Source of the DNA: Thermoleophilaceae bacterium
GTDB lineage: Bacteria; Actinomycetota; Thermoleophilia; Solirubrobacterales; Thermoleophilaceae
Direction: 5' to 3'
DNA: 64,000 bases
Assembly (NCBI GenBank): GCA_030447905.1
Contig: JAUJNZ010000009.1
Span: 28,761 to 92,760, forward strand
Shown piece after piece: positions 34,756-43,895 of this stretch. The position numbers and the translations under genes are program-made. Below the pieces are notes generated by a model. It was given only the letters and a program-made list of their open reading frames with translations, had not been told where the DNA came from and did no database searches. Positions within the stretch are counted from its first letter, which is position 1; each line of letters starts with the position of its first letter.

Positions 34756-35667
34756 GTGCTCGACGAGTTGCGTCGCGTCGCCGGACGGGTGCCCGGTCCA
34801 CTCGGGCCGGTGCTCGACGTGAGCGTGGGGACCGCGTCCGACTGCCTCGGACTGCTGCGCGGCTCGAGGCCGGGCACCGGCCTCGACGAGTGGAGCCCCT
34901 ACTACATCCGCCGCACGCTACCGAGCCTGCGCCGGTTATTCGCGCTCTACTTTCGCTACGACGTCCGGGGTCTCGATAACGTGCCCGCCAAAGGCCCCGC
35001 CCTTCTGGTCGGAAACCACTCGGGCGGGACGCTGATCGCCGACACCTTCGTGTTCGGGATCGCCTTCTTCACCCACTTCGGTGCGGGCCGGCGCTTTCAC
35101 CAGCTCGCTCACGACGTTGCGGTGGGCCTCCCGGCCGTCGGCCCGATGATTCGCCGCTACGGGACGCTTCCAGCCTCGGCCGAGAACGCGCGCCGCGCCT
35201 TTGCGATGGGAGCGCCGGTGCTCGTCTATCCGGGTGGCGACTACGAGAGCTTCCGGCCCTCCTGGCACTCGGACCGAATCGAGCTCGGCGACCGCAAGGG
35301 GTTCATCGAGCTCGCCCTCGACGAGGGCGTGCCGCTCGTCCCGGTGGTCGCCATCGGCGGCCAGGAGACCGGGCTGTTTCTGACCCGGGGACAGACGCTT
35401 GCGCGGCTGCTGCAGCTCGACCGGCTGCTGCGGGTCAAGGTCCTGCCGGTCGTCGTGGGTCCGCCGTGGGGGGTGAGCGTCCTCGACCTGCCGGGGCGCT
35501 TGCCGCTGCCCGCAAAGATCACCGTGCAGGTCCTGCCCGCAATCGACCTGCGCGAGCGCTTCGGCCCTGACCCCGATCGCGACGCCGTCTACGAGGAGAT
35601 CACGGCGAAGATGCAGGAGGCTCTCGACGAGCTGGCGCAGGAGCGGACGCTCCCGGTCTTCGGGTGA
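34756..35667 (+). CDS. Lysophospholipid acyltransferase-like protein
   Basis: 303 residues. LLVGNHSGGTLIADT is a variant of the HX4D acyltransferase motif, followed by YGTLPASAENARRA, LVYPGGDYE (substrate loop) and VPLVPVVAIGGQET. The pattern matches the DGAT/phytyl-ester-synthase-like bacterial acyltransferases rather than plain PlsC. GTG 34756 start. May acylate lipids for membrane or storage; substrate unproven. Confidence 0.85.
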   Translation: MLDELRRVAGRVPGPLGPVLDVSVGTASDCLGLLRGSRPGTGLDEWSPYYIRRTLPSLRRLFALYFRYDVRGLDNVPAKGPALLVGNHSGGTLIADTFVFGIAFFTHFGAGRRFHQLAHDVAVGLPAVGPMIRRYGTLPASAENARRAFAMGAPVLVYPGGDYESFRPSWHSDRIELGDRKGFIELALDEGVPLVPVVAIGGQETGLFLTRGQTLARLLQLDRLLRVKVLPVVVGPPWGVSVLDLPGRLPLPAKITVQVLPAIDLRERFGPDPDRDAVYEEITAKMQEALDELAQERTLPVFG

Positions 35668-35740
35668 CCGAGCCGGGCCGTCGCAGCCGCTCGCCGCGAC
35701 GGTCCCCGCCATGGGCGGCCATCGCCGGTATACGCGGCTC

Positions 35741-38152
35741 CTAGCCGGAGGGCTCGAGCGCGCCGGACGTCTGTCCGTCGGCCACGGGAGCGGCGAGCCA
35801 CTGCGGGTGGCGGCGCAGGACCCGCCTGAGCGCGCCGACGCACTGCGGGTCGAACTGGGTGCCCGCATGGCGCCTCAGCTCCTCGAGCGCCTCGCTCTCC
35901 GGCCGGCCGCGGTGGTAGGGGCGGTCGGAGGTCATGGCCTCGAAGGTGTCCGCGACGAAGATTATCCGGGACTCGAGCGGGATGTCGTTCCCGGCGAGCC
36001 CGTCGGGATAGCCGCGGCCGTCGACGCGCTCGTGGTGGTGGAGGACCCACCGGGACTCGTCGAAGAGCTCGGCCGCGTAGAGGATCGAGTGGCCGAGCGA
36101 GGCATGGGTCTTCATGATCTCGAACTCGTCGTCGGTGAGCTTGGCCGGCTTCTGGAGGATCGCGTCAGCGATACCGATCTTGCCCACATCGTGCAGGCGC
36201 CCGGCGAGGCGCAGCCTGAGTACGTGAGGGGGGTCGACCCCAAGCTCCCCGCCGATTGCCGCGCACAGCTCGGCGACGGTCTCGCAATGGCTGCGGGTAT
36301 AGGAGTCCTTGGCGTCGACCGCCCGGGCGAGGGCGTTGGTCAGACCGCGGCGATGGCCCATGGCGCCCAGGCCGGCATCCCTCGTCGCCGGATGGCGCCG
36401 CGGAACGCCGGCCTTGCGCTCGGCCTGGGACCGCCGGGCCACCTTGGTCTCATACAGTGCCCGGTCGGCGTTGAAGAGCAGGAGGCTCTGGCTGGGGCCG
36501 GCCTTGGGCCATTCGGCGACGCCCCAGGAGACCCCGGTGCCGATGCCGAACGCGACGATCTCGCGCTCGAGCTCGAGGATGAGCGCGTCGGCCTCGGCCG
36601 TCGTGATGCCGGGGAGGATGAGGGCGAACTCGTCGCCGCCGATCCGGGCCGCGGTGCCGTTTGGGCTGCAGGCAGTGCGGATGGTGTCGGCGACCATGCG
36701 CAGGACTCGATCCCCCTCGGCGTGGCCGTACTCGTCGTTGACGCGCTTGAAGCCGTCGAGGTCGAGCATCGCGACGCTCAAGGCCTCTCCCCGGCGCTGT
36801 GCGCCCTCGAGCTCGCGGGCGAGGGTCTCCTGAAACTCGGCGTGGTTGAGGAGGCCGGTGAGCGAATCGTGGCGGGCCAGGCCCTCGAGCCGCTCCACCA
36901 TCCGGGCGTTGGCGAGTGCGATCGCCGCCTCGGCGGCATAGACCTCGAGCAGTGCGATCTCCTGGTGGAGGAAGCTGTCGGTGCCGCGGGTCAGGGCGAC
37001 GAGCGCGCCGAGCCGGCTACCGCGAAAGACGAGCGGGGCCGACGAGAGGGCACCGAACGGCGTCTGGGGGTGCGCCGCCAGGCCGGCGAGCGCGGGCACG
37101 CTCGCGAGGTCGGGAAGCGTGCACGGTCGATCGAGGCGATCGAGGCTCTCGCACGCCCAGCGCTCGAGCACCTGCAGGGCGTCGGCCGGGACCGCGGCGG
37201 ATCCGTGCGCGTGCACGTCATCTCCGGCCGCGACGAGGACCGCGACCTCGCGCCCGATCAGGGCGGCCTGAGCGTTGTCGGTGAGCTTGCGCAGGACGTC
37301 CTCGGTGCGCAGCTCCGAGACCAGGTCGCGCAGCGACGAGAACAGGCGCTCCGAGATCTCCTGGTGGTCGCGGACCTCAACCTCGAGTGAGCGGCGGATC
37401 TGGCGCCGCCGCTGAAGCGCCCGATGTGCGGCGACGCCCGCTCCGGCGAGCGGAACGGCCAGGGCGCGGCCAACGCCCCAGGGCCCAGCGCCGGCTGCGG
37501 CGACGGCCGCGGCGCCGAGGCCCAGAGCTACCCGTCTGCGAGCCGAGGGACGGCGCTCCCAGATGACCTCGTATATGCAGCAGGAGGCGCCGCGCAGAGC
37601 ACAGGTGGGATGGCGGACCTGGGCCGGGAATTGGCCGAACATGGTGGGCACGCACGAGAGCAGCCCAGCCGTGTACTGGCAGTCGACGGCGTGGTAGCCG
37701 ACGCCCGCCGCGTCCGAGTAGCGAAAGCGCGCCGAGTGTTCCCCGAGGGCCAGGAGCTCCAGGCGATGGGCGCGCGTGAACCGCCCGTTGACCCCCGGCA
37801 GCGCGCCGTAGGCGAGGCGGGGCGTGCCAAAGGCGCGCACCGCCACCTTGACCCCGGTGAGGTCCTGGAGCTCGATCGCCGCCTGGCCGATCCGCCAGGC
37901 CGGGTCCTTCACGCGCAGGACCGCTCCGGCGGCCTCGAAGAGGGCGACCTTGGTCTCGAAGCCGAACCAGAGCGTCGGATCCCGCAGCCGATCCTCCTCG
38001 GCGCTGAGGCCACAGCGACCCAGCATCGCGTCGATGCCCGCCCGCCCGGCTTCCCGCTCGACGTAGGTGAGGATGAGCCGCGAGGTGAGGCCACTCGTGT
38101 GGGGAGCGTTCCCGAGCAGGGGGTTCGCCCAGGCCCGGGCGATCTCGGTCAT
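35741..38152 (-). CDS. GGDEF and HD-GYP signalling protein
   Basis: 803 residues. Residues 1-200 form a sensory region resembling heme-NO/V4R-type small-ligand folds, ending at GASCCIYEVIWE; a hydrophobic patch follows (about 210-245), then a GAF-like domain (about 265-420). The GGDEF domain (about 430-590) has intact IGGDEFALILPG; the HD-GYP domain (about 610-785) has HDVGKIGIAD and HHHERVDGRGYPDGL. One chain could both make and break c-di-GMP. It faces the membrane-acyltransferase gene convergently. Confidence 0.9.
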   Translation of the reverse strand: MTEIARAWANPLLGNAPHTSGLTSRLILTYVEREAGRAGIDAMLGRCGLSAEEDRLRDPTLWFGFETKVALFEAAGAVLRVKDPAWRIGQAAIELQDLTGVKVAVRAFGTPRLAYGALPGVNGRFTRAHRLELLALGEHSARFRYSDAAGVGYHAVDCQYTAGLLSCVPTMFGQFPAQVRHPTCALRGASCCIYEVIWERRPSARRRVALGLGAAAVAAAGAGPWGVGRALAVPLAGAGVAAHRALQRRRQIRRSLEVEVRDHQEISERLFSSLRDLVSELRTEDVLRKLTDNAQAALIGREVAVLVAAGDDVHAHGSAAVPADALQVLERWACESLDRLDRPCTLPDLASVPALAGLAAHPQTPFGALSSAPLVFRGSRLGALVALTRGTDSFLHQEIALLEVYAAEAAIALANARMVERLEGLARHDSLTGLLNHAEFQETLARELEGAQRRGEALSVAMLDLDGFKRVNDEYGHAEGDRVLRMVADTIRTACSPNGTAARIGGDEFALILPGITTAEADALILELEREIVAFGIGTGVSWGVAEWPKAGPSQSLLLFNADRALYETKVARRSQAERKAGVPRRHPATRDAGLGAMGHRRGLTNALARAVDAKDSYTRSHCETVAELCAAIGGELGVDPPHVLRLRLAGRLHDVGKIGIADAILQKPAKLTDDEFEIMKTHASLGHSILYAAELFDESRWVLHHHERVDGRGYPDGLAGNDIPLESRIIFVADTFEAMTSDRPYHRGRPESEALEELRRHAGTQFDPQCVGALRRVLRRHPQWLAAPVADGQTSGALEPSG

Positions 38153-38302
38153 GGGCTCTTATTCGGCCTCGGGCGCGAGTTCCTTGAGAATTGGGCGGGC
38201 CGTCGGATGCCGGACCCCGGGATGAGAGGAATTAGGACTTGCTCCTGACGCGGGGGGCGTACTGGGCTCAAGGGAGGTGACCCTCGTGCCGAGACCGTCT
38301 CG

Positions 38303-38596
38303 ATGACGCAAGATCGTCGCATCGAATGGGGCCACGCGCTGACCGGGACAGGAGTGCTCGTACGGCGCGCGTGCGCGCCGCTCACTCCGGTGGGCCTCGC
38401 TGTCCTCCTCTTCGCCGCCGTGATCCCAACTCTAGCCGGGCTGGACGCGGCGTGGGTGTTCGCGGTTCCCGCCGTCACCCTCGTGGCCGCCCGGACCTTC
38501 GCCGTAGGCCTCGCGGCCCTCGGTTGGATCGTCTTCCCGCCCGCGCACCGGAGGCTGCTCGCCGAGCTCGCCGCTCGTGCGCGAGAACAGGCGTGA
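38303..38596 (+). CDS. Small membrane protein, paralogue of the 14198 gene
   Basis: 97 residues with two hydrophobic segments (AVLLFAAVIPTLAGL; VFAVPAVTLVAARTFAVGLAA in part) and the tail WIVFPPAHRRLLAELAARA, closely matching WLVFPLEHRELLAEVGRRA at 14198-14668. Unnamed family. AGGGAGGTGA lies about 20 bases upstream, a little far from ATG 38303. Confidence 0.65.
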   Translation: MTQDRRIEWGHALTGTGVLVRRACAPLTPVGLAVLLFAAVIPTLAGLDAAWVFAVPAVTLVAARTFAVGLAALGWIVFPPAHRRLLAELAARAREQA

Positions 38597-38683
38597 CCCG
38601 CCTCGTACGGCCCTGCGCATACGAGCCCGGTTAGGCGGGTAACGGGCCTTCCCAACGGGAACCCAACATGAGGGAGACCAGGG

Positions 38684-39907
38684 GTGGGGGACTCAGGCGA
38701 TCGCTTTCGGGGCCGCCATGCGGTCGGTGCGCTCCTCGCTGCGCTCGCCGCGGGAGCCACCCTGGCGGTGAACGCTGGGTTGCTCCTCGGGCTCGCGGCG
38801 GCGCTGGGGGCGTTGCTCGCAGGAGAGCTGGCGCCGAGGGTCCTGCGCGCCGACTGGCGCGGCTTCTGGAGCTGGTGGACCCTCCAGACCCGATCGCTCG
38901 GCAAGGGCATGGCGCTCGCTTCGGCCAGTGCCGTCTGGCCTCGGGTGCGCCGCCTGGTCAAGCCCGACTACGTGTTCGTCCTCTATCCGGGAACCGAGGC
39001 GCACAAGCGCCACTACTTCCCACCGTGGGTAGAGCGGATCCTGCGGCCGGTCTTCCCGGCCGGCGTCATCCGCTTCGGTAGCCACTGGGGCCTGCTCGTC
39101 GGCGGGCTGGCCTCTGCCGAGACGCTCGAAAGCGCGCCCGAGCGGCTCGAAACCTTCCTTAGCGATGTCCATGGTCAGTTCGGGGGTGTCGAGTCCATCG
39201 CCCTCGCGGGGCGTCTGCCGAGCCTCGCCGTACGGAGCGGCCTAGGCCTCGACCGCCCGTTCACCCACGGAGACCGTGGGACGGTCTGCGCGATGCTCGG
39301 TGCGATCCGCCAGCTCGCCGGGATGCTCGGCAAGCCGACCAAGGACGTAACGCTCGCCCTCATCGGTGGAGCCGGCTTCATCGGCTCACGGCTGATCGAG
39401 AGCCTGACGACCGAGTTCGACCGGGTCATCGCCGTAGATCCCCGCTACGCGGGGGCCTCGAGGGAGGTAGGCAACGTCTTCTACACCGCCCGCGCCGAGG
39501 ACGTGGCGGAGGCCGAGGCCGTCATGGTCCTGACCGCCTGCGGCTCGGACACGGCCGGGATCGCGCATCACCTCAGCTCCGGAACGGTCGTGGCCGACGA
39601 CACGCATCCGGAGATGCCCGAGGCGATCCGGTCGACCATGGAGGAGCGCGGCGCGACCGTCCTCAAGGCGACGGTCGCCGACGCCCGAATCCGGTTCGTC
39701 CCCGCTCTACCCGACTTTCGCTCAGACGACATACCGGGCTGCCTGCTCGAGGCGCTCGTCGTCGTGCTGCGGGGGAAGGAGATCCTCGACTCTCAGTCCG
39801 AGTTCAACCGCGCGGCGGAGGAGCTCGGCTTCGCCGCCCGCCTCACGCCGCACCTGCGCGGGCGTGAGCGGCCCCCGAGGCGGTCGATCGCCCGGGCGCC
39901 GGCGTGA
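38684..39907 (+). CDS. Membrane-anchored Rossmann-fold protein, unknown
   Basis: GTG 38684. Residues about 12-50 form two membrane segments. The middle (about 85-220) has YVFVLYPGTEAHKRHYFPP and FTHGDRGTVCAM; residues about 225-330 are a Rossmann domain with LALIGGAGFIGSRLIESL and VIAVDPRYAGASREV. The order THGDR-x-TV then dinucleotide loop recalls shikimate-dehydrogenase-like and acyl-ACP-reductase-like enzymes, but I cannot name a family. Unknown substrate. Confidence 0.65.
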   Translation: MGDSGDRFRGRHAVGALLAALAAGATLAVNAGLLLGLAAALGALLAGELAPRVLRADWRGFWSWWTLQTRSLGKGMALASASAVWPRVRRLVKPDYVFVLYPGTEAHKRHYFPPWVERILRPVFPAGVIRFGSHWGLLVGGLASAETLESAPERLETFLSDVHGQFGGVESIALAGRLPSLAVRSGLGLDRPFTHGDRGTVCAMLGAIRQLAGMLGKPTKDVTLALIGGAGFIGSRLIESLTTEFDRVIAVDPRYAGASREVGNVFYTARAEDVAEAEAVMVLTACGSDTAGIAHHLSSGTVVADDTHPEMPEAIRSTMEERGATVLKATVADARIRFVPALPDFRSDDIPGCLLEALVVVLRGKEILDSQSEFNRAAEELGFAARLTPHLRGRERPPRRSIARAPA

Positions 39908-39955
39908 CTCCGCGACGCTCCGCCCAAAGCGGTAGGCGCGGGCGGAAACCCCCGG

Positions 39956-41290
39956 CTAACCGACCGCGGCCGCCGACTGCGGCCCGCCGGCCGGCGCGAC
40001 GCGATGCATCAGGTGGGTGGCGAGTCGCACGACCAGCTCGCGGTCGTAGGTGAGCGCGTAGTCGAAGCGACGGTCGAGGTCAGGCCCATCGTCGCGGTGG
40101 TCGCGCGCCACGAGCGCCGCCGCGAGGTAGGGTCCGAGCACGATGAGGTTCCACTCCTCGGCGAGGCGCTCGTCGTGGTCGAGCGTCGCCCCGCGCACCC
40201 CGGCGATCGGCGTCGAGGCGAAACCGGTTCCAATCACGCCGACGAACGCCGTCGCCTGGGCCAGGCGCGCATAGCGCCCGGCCATGGCGGCCGTGAACCG
40301 GCGAGCGTCCTGAAAGGTCGTGAGGACGACCGTCGCCTCGCCGGCGGCGAGCGCCTGCTCTTCGAGCAGGCGACTGATCTTGAGCAGCAGGCGCTTCGAG
40401 CTGTGCCGGATCGTCCGGCTGGCGGACACAAGCTCGAACGGGGTCGACCCGTCGTCCTCGGCTTCCGAGGCCGGGGAGAGGTGGAGTCGGCGGCCGGTCG
40501 CCGGGAGCGGCGAGGAAAGCGGTGCGGGCCGCCCGAACAGCCAGCCCTGACCGAGCTCGGCACCCATCCCCAGAGCCGTGAGGAGCTGCTCCTCGGTCTC
40601 GACGCCCTCGGCCAGGACGGTGGCTCCCGAGCGCTCGGCCTCGGCGGACACGGCGGTCACTACCCCGGCGATCTCGTCGCTCGGCCGGCTCTGCACGATC
40701 CGCAGGTCGAGCTTGATCACGTCAGGGCGCAGGAAGGGCATGAGCGCTAGCGAGCGGCGATCTGCGCCGACGTCGTCGATGGCGATGCCCCAGCCCGACC
40801 GGCGCAGGCGCGCCAAGGCGCCGAGGAGCTCGGCCGGGCGCTCGGTCAGAGCCCGCTCGGTCAGCTCGACGATCACGGGCGGGCGCGGCTCGGCGTCGCC
40901 GTCTCGACACCACGCCTCGAGGGAGTCAAGGGTGACAGTCGCGTCGGGCTCGGCGTTGAGGAACAGGGTGAGGGGCGATCTCAGCTCCGCTTCGAGGGCG
41001 GTGGCGAGCGCTCGGCGGCGACAGGCGGCGTCGAGCTCGGCGACGAGCCCCGCCCCCCGGGCCTCGGCGAACAGCCGGTCCGGCGGCTCGAGGGGCGTGC
41101 CGCGCGGACCGCGGGAGAGCGCTTCGTAGCCAACTACTCGTCGCGTCGAGAGCTCGACGATCGGCTGGAACAGCGAGCTCAGGATCTCACGCTCGACGAC
41201 CTCGGTGATGCCAGGTCCGTCGTCCGGTCGGCGACCGCGCGCGCGGGACGGGCGCTCCGAGAGAGGATCCTCCCTGGAAGAGCTGGACAC
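39956..41290 (-). CDS. EAL-domain c-di-GMP phosphodiesterase with DICT sensor
   Basis: EAL residues are intact: YEALSRG near 55, LFLNAEPD, IVELTERAL, IDDVGADRRSLALMPFLRPD and VIKLDLRI, AEGVETEEQL. The C-terminal part (FELVSASRTIRHSSKRLLL ... LIVLGPYLAAALVARD) matches the DICT sensory domain found in c-di-GMP and two-component proteins. GTG 41290 is chosen to avoid overlap with the CBS gene; the upstream reading to 41557 is low complexity. Likely hydrolyses c-di-GMP. Confidence 0.82.
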   Translation of the reverse strand: MSSSSREDPLSERPSRARGRRPDDGPGITEVVEREILSSLFQPIVELSTRRVVGYEALSRGPRGTPLEPPDRLFAEARGAGLVAELDAACRRRALATALEAELRSPLTLFLNAEPDATVTLDSLEAWCRDGDAEPRPPVIVELTERALTERPAELLGALARLRRSGWGIAIDDVGADRRSLALMPFLRPDVIKLDLRIVQSRPSDEIAGVVTAVSAEAERSGATVLAEGVETEEQLLTALGMGAELGQGWLFGRPAPLSSPLPATGRRLHLSPASEAEDDGSTPFELVSASRTIRHSSKRLLLKISRLLEEQALAAGEATVVLTTFQDARRFTAAMAGRYARLAQATAFVGVIGTGFASTPIAGVRGATLDHDERLAEEWNLIVLGPYLAAALVARDHRDDGPDLDRRFDYALTYDRELVVRLATHLMHRVAPAGGPQSAAAVG

Positions 41291-41402
41291 CGGGGCGGTT
41301 TGGGGTGATCGACGTGAGGGCGCCCCACCGCCCGCCTCGGGGGACTCGGAGCCGCGGGGGTCTTTCAACCGGATCGATCGATGTCTCTGCCCGTTACCTG
41401 CC

Positions 41403-41822
41403 TTACCGGTTCGGGTCGCTGGCGCTGATGTCGGCGAGCGCGGAGTCTGAGTCCCGCTCGACCGCGACGTCGCCGAGGGCGAGGATGCCGACCGGCTGGC
41501 CGCCCTCGACGACCGGGAGTCGCCGCAGGGCGCGCTCGCCCATGAGCGAGATCGCATCCTCCAGCGGGCGATCGCTCTCGATAGCCGTCGGGTTCTGGCT
41601 TGCGATATCGGCCACGGTTGTGGTGGACGGGTCGCGATCCTCGGCCACGAGGCGGATGGCCACGTCGCGGTCGGTCAAGACCCCGTGGAGATCCCCGCTC
41701 TGCAGGACGATGAGTGCGCCGACGTCCTCCTGACGCATGGTGCGAGCGGCGTCCCGGACCGAGGCGCCGGCTTCGACGGTGCTCGGGGCCACGGTCATGA
41801 TCTCGCGGACTGTGCGCGCCAA
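41403..41822 (-). CDS. Two-CBS-domain protein
   Basis: 139 residues forming one Bateman module: VREIMTVAPSTVEAGASVRD, VGALIVLQSGDLHGVLTDRDVAIRLV, then the second CBS ending RRLPVVEGGQPVGILALGDVA. TTG 41822 start with AGGAGGT six bases upstream. CBS pairs usually bind adenosine nucleotides. Preceded by a stress-sigma-type promoter. Confidence 0.92.
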   Translation of the reverse strand: MARTVREIMTVAPSTVEAGASVRDAARTMRQEDVGALIVLQSGDLHGVLTDRDVAIRLVAEDRDPSTTTVADIASQNPTAIESDRPLEDAISLMGERALRRLPVVEGGQPVGILALGDVAVERDSDSALADISASDPNR

Positions 41823-41863
41823 CTCGGTACCTCCTCAAGTCCTTACAGCCGGGTTGTGGGGGG

Positions 41864-41888
41864 CTACCCCGGCTGGGACCCGCCTAAC
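41864..41888 (-). promoter_or_regulatory. SigB/SigF-type promoter of the CBS gene
   Basis: Read on the minus strand: GTTA (41885-41888), 15-base spacer, GGGTAG (41864-41869); 41 bases upstream of TTG 41822. Matches the actinobacterial stress-sigma pattern. Confidence 0.6.
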
Positions 41889-42018
41889 CCGCCGCCGGGC
41901 AGGGCAGACCGCCCGATCCCCCGCAGCAGCTCAAGCCGTGGGGACCGCGGGCGATCATGTCCGCTGTCGGGGTCCGTATTGAGCGATGGCGCCCGCTCGT
42001 TCGGGGCGAGCGCTTGAT

Positions 42019-42024
42019 TAGAAT
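42019..42024 (+). promoter_or_regulatory. -10 box for the tRNA pair
   Basis: TAGAAT at 42019-42024, 12 bases before tRNA-Gly. No clear -35 box found. Confidence 0.45.
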
Positions 42025-42036
42025 GGCCGGCACACG

Positions 42037-42107
42037 GCGGGCGAAGTGTTGTGGTTGCACAGAAGCCTTCCAAGCTTCTAGGGCGGGTTCGATTCCCGTC
42101 GCCCGCT
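42037..42107 (+). tRNA. tRNA-Gly (TCC)
   Basis: Acceptor GCGGGCG pairs with CGCCCGC (42100-42106). Anticodon stem GAAGC/GCTTC encloses loop CTTCCAA, giving anticodon TCC. The T arm GCGGG-TTCGATT-CCCGT is normal. CCA is not encoded. It decodes GGA/GGG. Confidence 0.95.
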
Positions 42108-42108
42108 T

Positions 42109-42182
42109 CGGGGCGTGGCGCAGTCTGGTAGCGCACTCGGCTGGGGGCCGAGCGGTCGCTGGTTCAAATCCAGTCGCCCCGA
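42109..42182 (+). tRNA. tRNA-Pro (GGG)
   Basis: Acceptor CGGGGCG pairs with CGCCCCG (42175-42181). Anticodon stem CTCGG/CCGAG encloses CTGGGGG, giving anticodon GGG. T loop TTCAAAT. No encoded CCA. One base separates it from tRNA-Gly, so the two are a single transcript. Confidence 0.95.
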
Positions 42183-42309
42183 CTTAGAGAGGGCCTGCAA
42201 AACTGGCAGATCGACGCAGCAGGTTCCACTGGTGGCGCCGCACCGCCGCGGGGGTCCAAAAGGGTCCCTTAGTGAGACTTCGCCTCCTCCGCCCGCGAGC
42301 CGAGATCGT

Positions 42310-42615
42310 TCAGCCGCGTCGCATCAAGCGCTTGATCGCCGCCATGAGCTCGTCCGTCCGTTCTTCTCGGGCGTCCTCGGGCCCGCCGATGACACAGTGG
42401 CGGGCGTGGTCCTCCACAAGCCCGGCTGAAACCGCGTCCAGCGCCGCCTGAACGGCGGCGACCTGGGCGAGCACATCCGGGCACCAGCGGTCTTCCTCGA
42501 CCATGCGCTGAACGCCCCGCACCTGGCCCTCGACGCGGCGCAGCCGGGTCAGGAGCTCCTCTTTGTGTGCCGTGTAACCGCGGGGAGTGGTCGTCTCGGT
42601 ACCCACGCGAGGCAT
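42310..42615 (-). CDS. csoR: CsoR-family metal-sensing repressor
   Basis: 101 residues. Cu(I)-binding Cys-His-Cys triad is present: Cys in RWCPDVLAQ and His/Cys in EDHARHC (H-x3-C). [22 protein letters not shown] is the family's DNA-facing helix. Divergent from copZ-copA with two C-rich palindromes in the gap. It should release DNA on Cu(I) binding and de-repress the copper genes. Confidence 0.92.
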   Translation of the reverse strand: MPRVGTETTTPRGYTAHKEELLTRLRRVEGQVRGVQRMVEEDRWCPDVLAQVAAVQAALDAVSAGLVEDHARHCVIGGPEDAREERTDELMAAIKRLMRRG

Positions 42616-42623
42616 TGTAGACG

Positions 42624-42645
42624 ATACCCCACAGGGGTGTGGTAG
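42624..42645. promoter_or_regulatory. CsoR operator candidate 1
   Basis: ATACCCCACAGGGGTGTGGT region: TACCCC, ACA, GGGGTGTGGTA, a C4/G4 dyad typical of CsoR sites, lying 9 bases upstream of csoR. Confidence 0.65.
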
Positions 42646-42659
42646 AGTGGCGGTAACGC

Positions 42660-42676
42660 ATACCCCCTAGGAGTAA
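42660..42676. promoter_or_regulatory. CsoR operator candidate 2
   Basis: ATACCCCCTAGGAGTAA, an imperfect dyad 12 bases before copZ. Its TACCCCC-TAGG core is shared with the element at 56565-56581. Confidence 0.6.
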
Positions 42677-42688
42677 GAGCACCACGAT

Positions 42689-42898
42689 ATGGGCACCACC
42701 GAGCGCATTTACGTCGTCGAAGGCATGACCTGCGGCCACTGCGAGATGTCGGTCCGTGACGAGGTAGAGGAGCTGGCGGGCATCGAGTCGATCGAGACCG
42801 ACCGAAGCTCGGGTCGTCTCACCGTGCGCGGCACGAAAATCAACGACGCCGCGGTGCGGGCCGCCGTCGAGGCGGCCGGCTACCGGGTCGGTGCCTAG
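42689..42898 (+). CDS. copZ: Copper chaperone
   Basis: 69-residue heavy-metal-associated (HMA) domain with MTCGHC, the Cu(I)-binding MxCxxC motif, and [15 protein letters not shown] at the end. It hands Cu(I) to the CopA ATPase encoded downstream. Divergent from csoR, with the operator in between. Confidence 0.93.
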   Translation: MGTTERIYVVEGMTCGHCEMSVRDEVEELAGIESIETDRSSGRLTVRGTKINDAAVRAAVEAAGYRVGA

Positions 42899-42920
42899 GG
42901 CGCCCCGGTCGCGAGACGCG

Positions 42921-43895
42921 ATGAAGGCTCCAGCACGGCTGCTCGGCTTCGCGGGGGTGCTCGGCGCGGCGTTCGCCGCGGCGACGCTGGCCGGGGCGGC
43001 GCTTGACCCGACCGACGAGCCCCCGGGGAAGGGAGACACCGCCGGCCACGGCAGCCCACATAGCGCCCCCGCATCGGCGCACGGCCGCGGGCACGGCGAC
43101 GTTCACGCCACCGGCGCGGCGCCGGCGGCGGGCGGGCTGGCGGTCAGCCAAGACGGCCTCACGCTCGAGCCCGTGCGGACCTTCTTCACCGCCGGCGAGC
43201 CGACCGGCTTCGCCTTCCGCGTCCTCGATGAGCGCGGGCAGGTCCTGCGCGACGAGTTCGAGCTCGAGTCCGAGCGCGAGATGCACCTCATCGTGGTCAG
43301 GCGCGACACGGCGATCTACCAGCACCTCCACCCGCGCAAGGGCCCCGACGGCACCTGGACGGTCGACCTCGAGCTGCCCCGTGCGGGCACCTACCGCGCG
43401 TTCGCCGACTTCCAGGTCGACGGGCGCCAGCGGACGCTGGCCACCGACCTCTTCGCACCGGGCGACTTCCGGCCCGAGCGGCTTCCCGCGCCGGCGACCA
43501 CAGACCAGGCCGGCGGCTTCGACGTCGAGCTGCGGACGCACCGCTTGCGGCCCGGGCGCGAATCCCAGCTTACCTTCGTGGTTACGCGTGGCGGGCGGCC
43601 GGTCGACGACCTCGAGCGCTACCTCGGCGCCAAGGGGCATCTCGTCGCACTGCGCGAGGGCGACCTCGCCTACCTGCACGTCCACCCGACCGACGCCGGC
43701 GGGCCCCACGGCTCGGGAGGCGATAACCGCCCCGGCGGCGGCCGCCACGACCACGCCGGGAGCGCCGCCGCCCACGGAAGCCAGATCGCCTTCGCCGCGA
43801 CCTTTCCGACCCCCGGCCGCTACCGACTCTTCCTGCAGTTCCGGGCCGGCGGCGAGGTCCGCACGGTTGCCTACACCCTGGAGGTGCCGCGATGA
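42921..43895 (+). CDS. Secreted His-rich protein of the copper operon
   Basis: [18 protein letters not shown] starts a signal peptide or anchor; the mature part opens with a His-rich [19 protein letters not shown] stretch. Two beta-sandwich-like halves follow ([19 protein letters not shown], and later [17 protein letters not shown]) that look like duplicated YtkA/copper-resistance-like units. ATG 42921 is preferred over GTG 42891, which overlaps copZ. The stop overlaps the copA start (ATGA). Probably binds extracytoplasmic copper; no activity is proven. Confidence 0.75.
   Translation: MKAPARLLGFAGVLGAAFAAATLAGAALDPTDEPPGKGDTAGHGSPHSAPASAHGRGHGDVHATGAAPAAGGLAVSQDGLTLEPVRTFFTAGEPTGFAFRVLDERGQVLRDEFELESEREMHLIVVRRDTAIYQHLHPRKGPDGTWTVDLELPRAGTYRAFADFQVDGRQRTLATDLFAPGDFRPERLPAPATTDQAGGFDVELRTHRLRPGRESQLTFVVTRGGRPVDDLERYLGAKGHLVALREGDLAYLHVHPTDAGGPHGSGGDNRPGGGRHDHAGSAAAHGSQIAFAATFPTPGRYRLFLQFRAGGEVRTVAYTLEVPR

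Noticed and set aside
38630..38650. GTTAGGCGGGTAAC upstream of the 38684 gene
   Set aside because: The two half-elements are only three bases apart, which does not fit a promoter spacing.
42183..42300. Possible attachment site after tRNA-Pro
   Set aside because: No copy of the tRNA 3' end or integrase gene was seen, so an att site is not supported.
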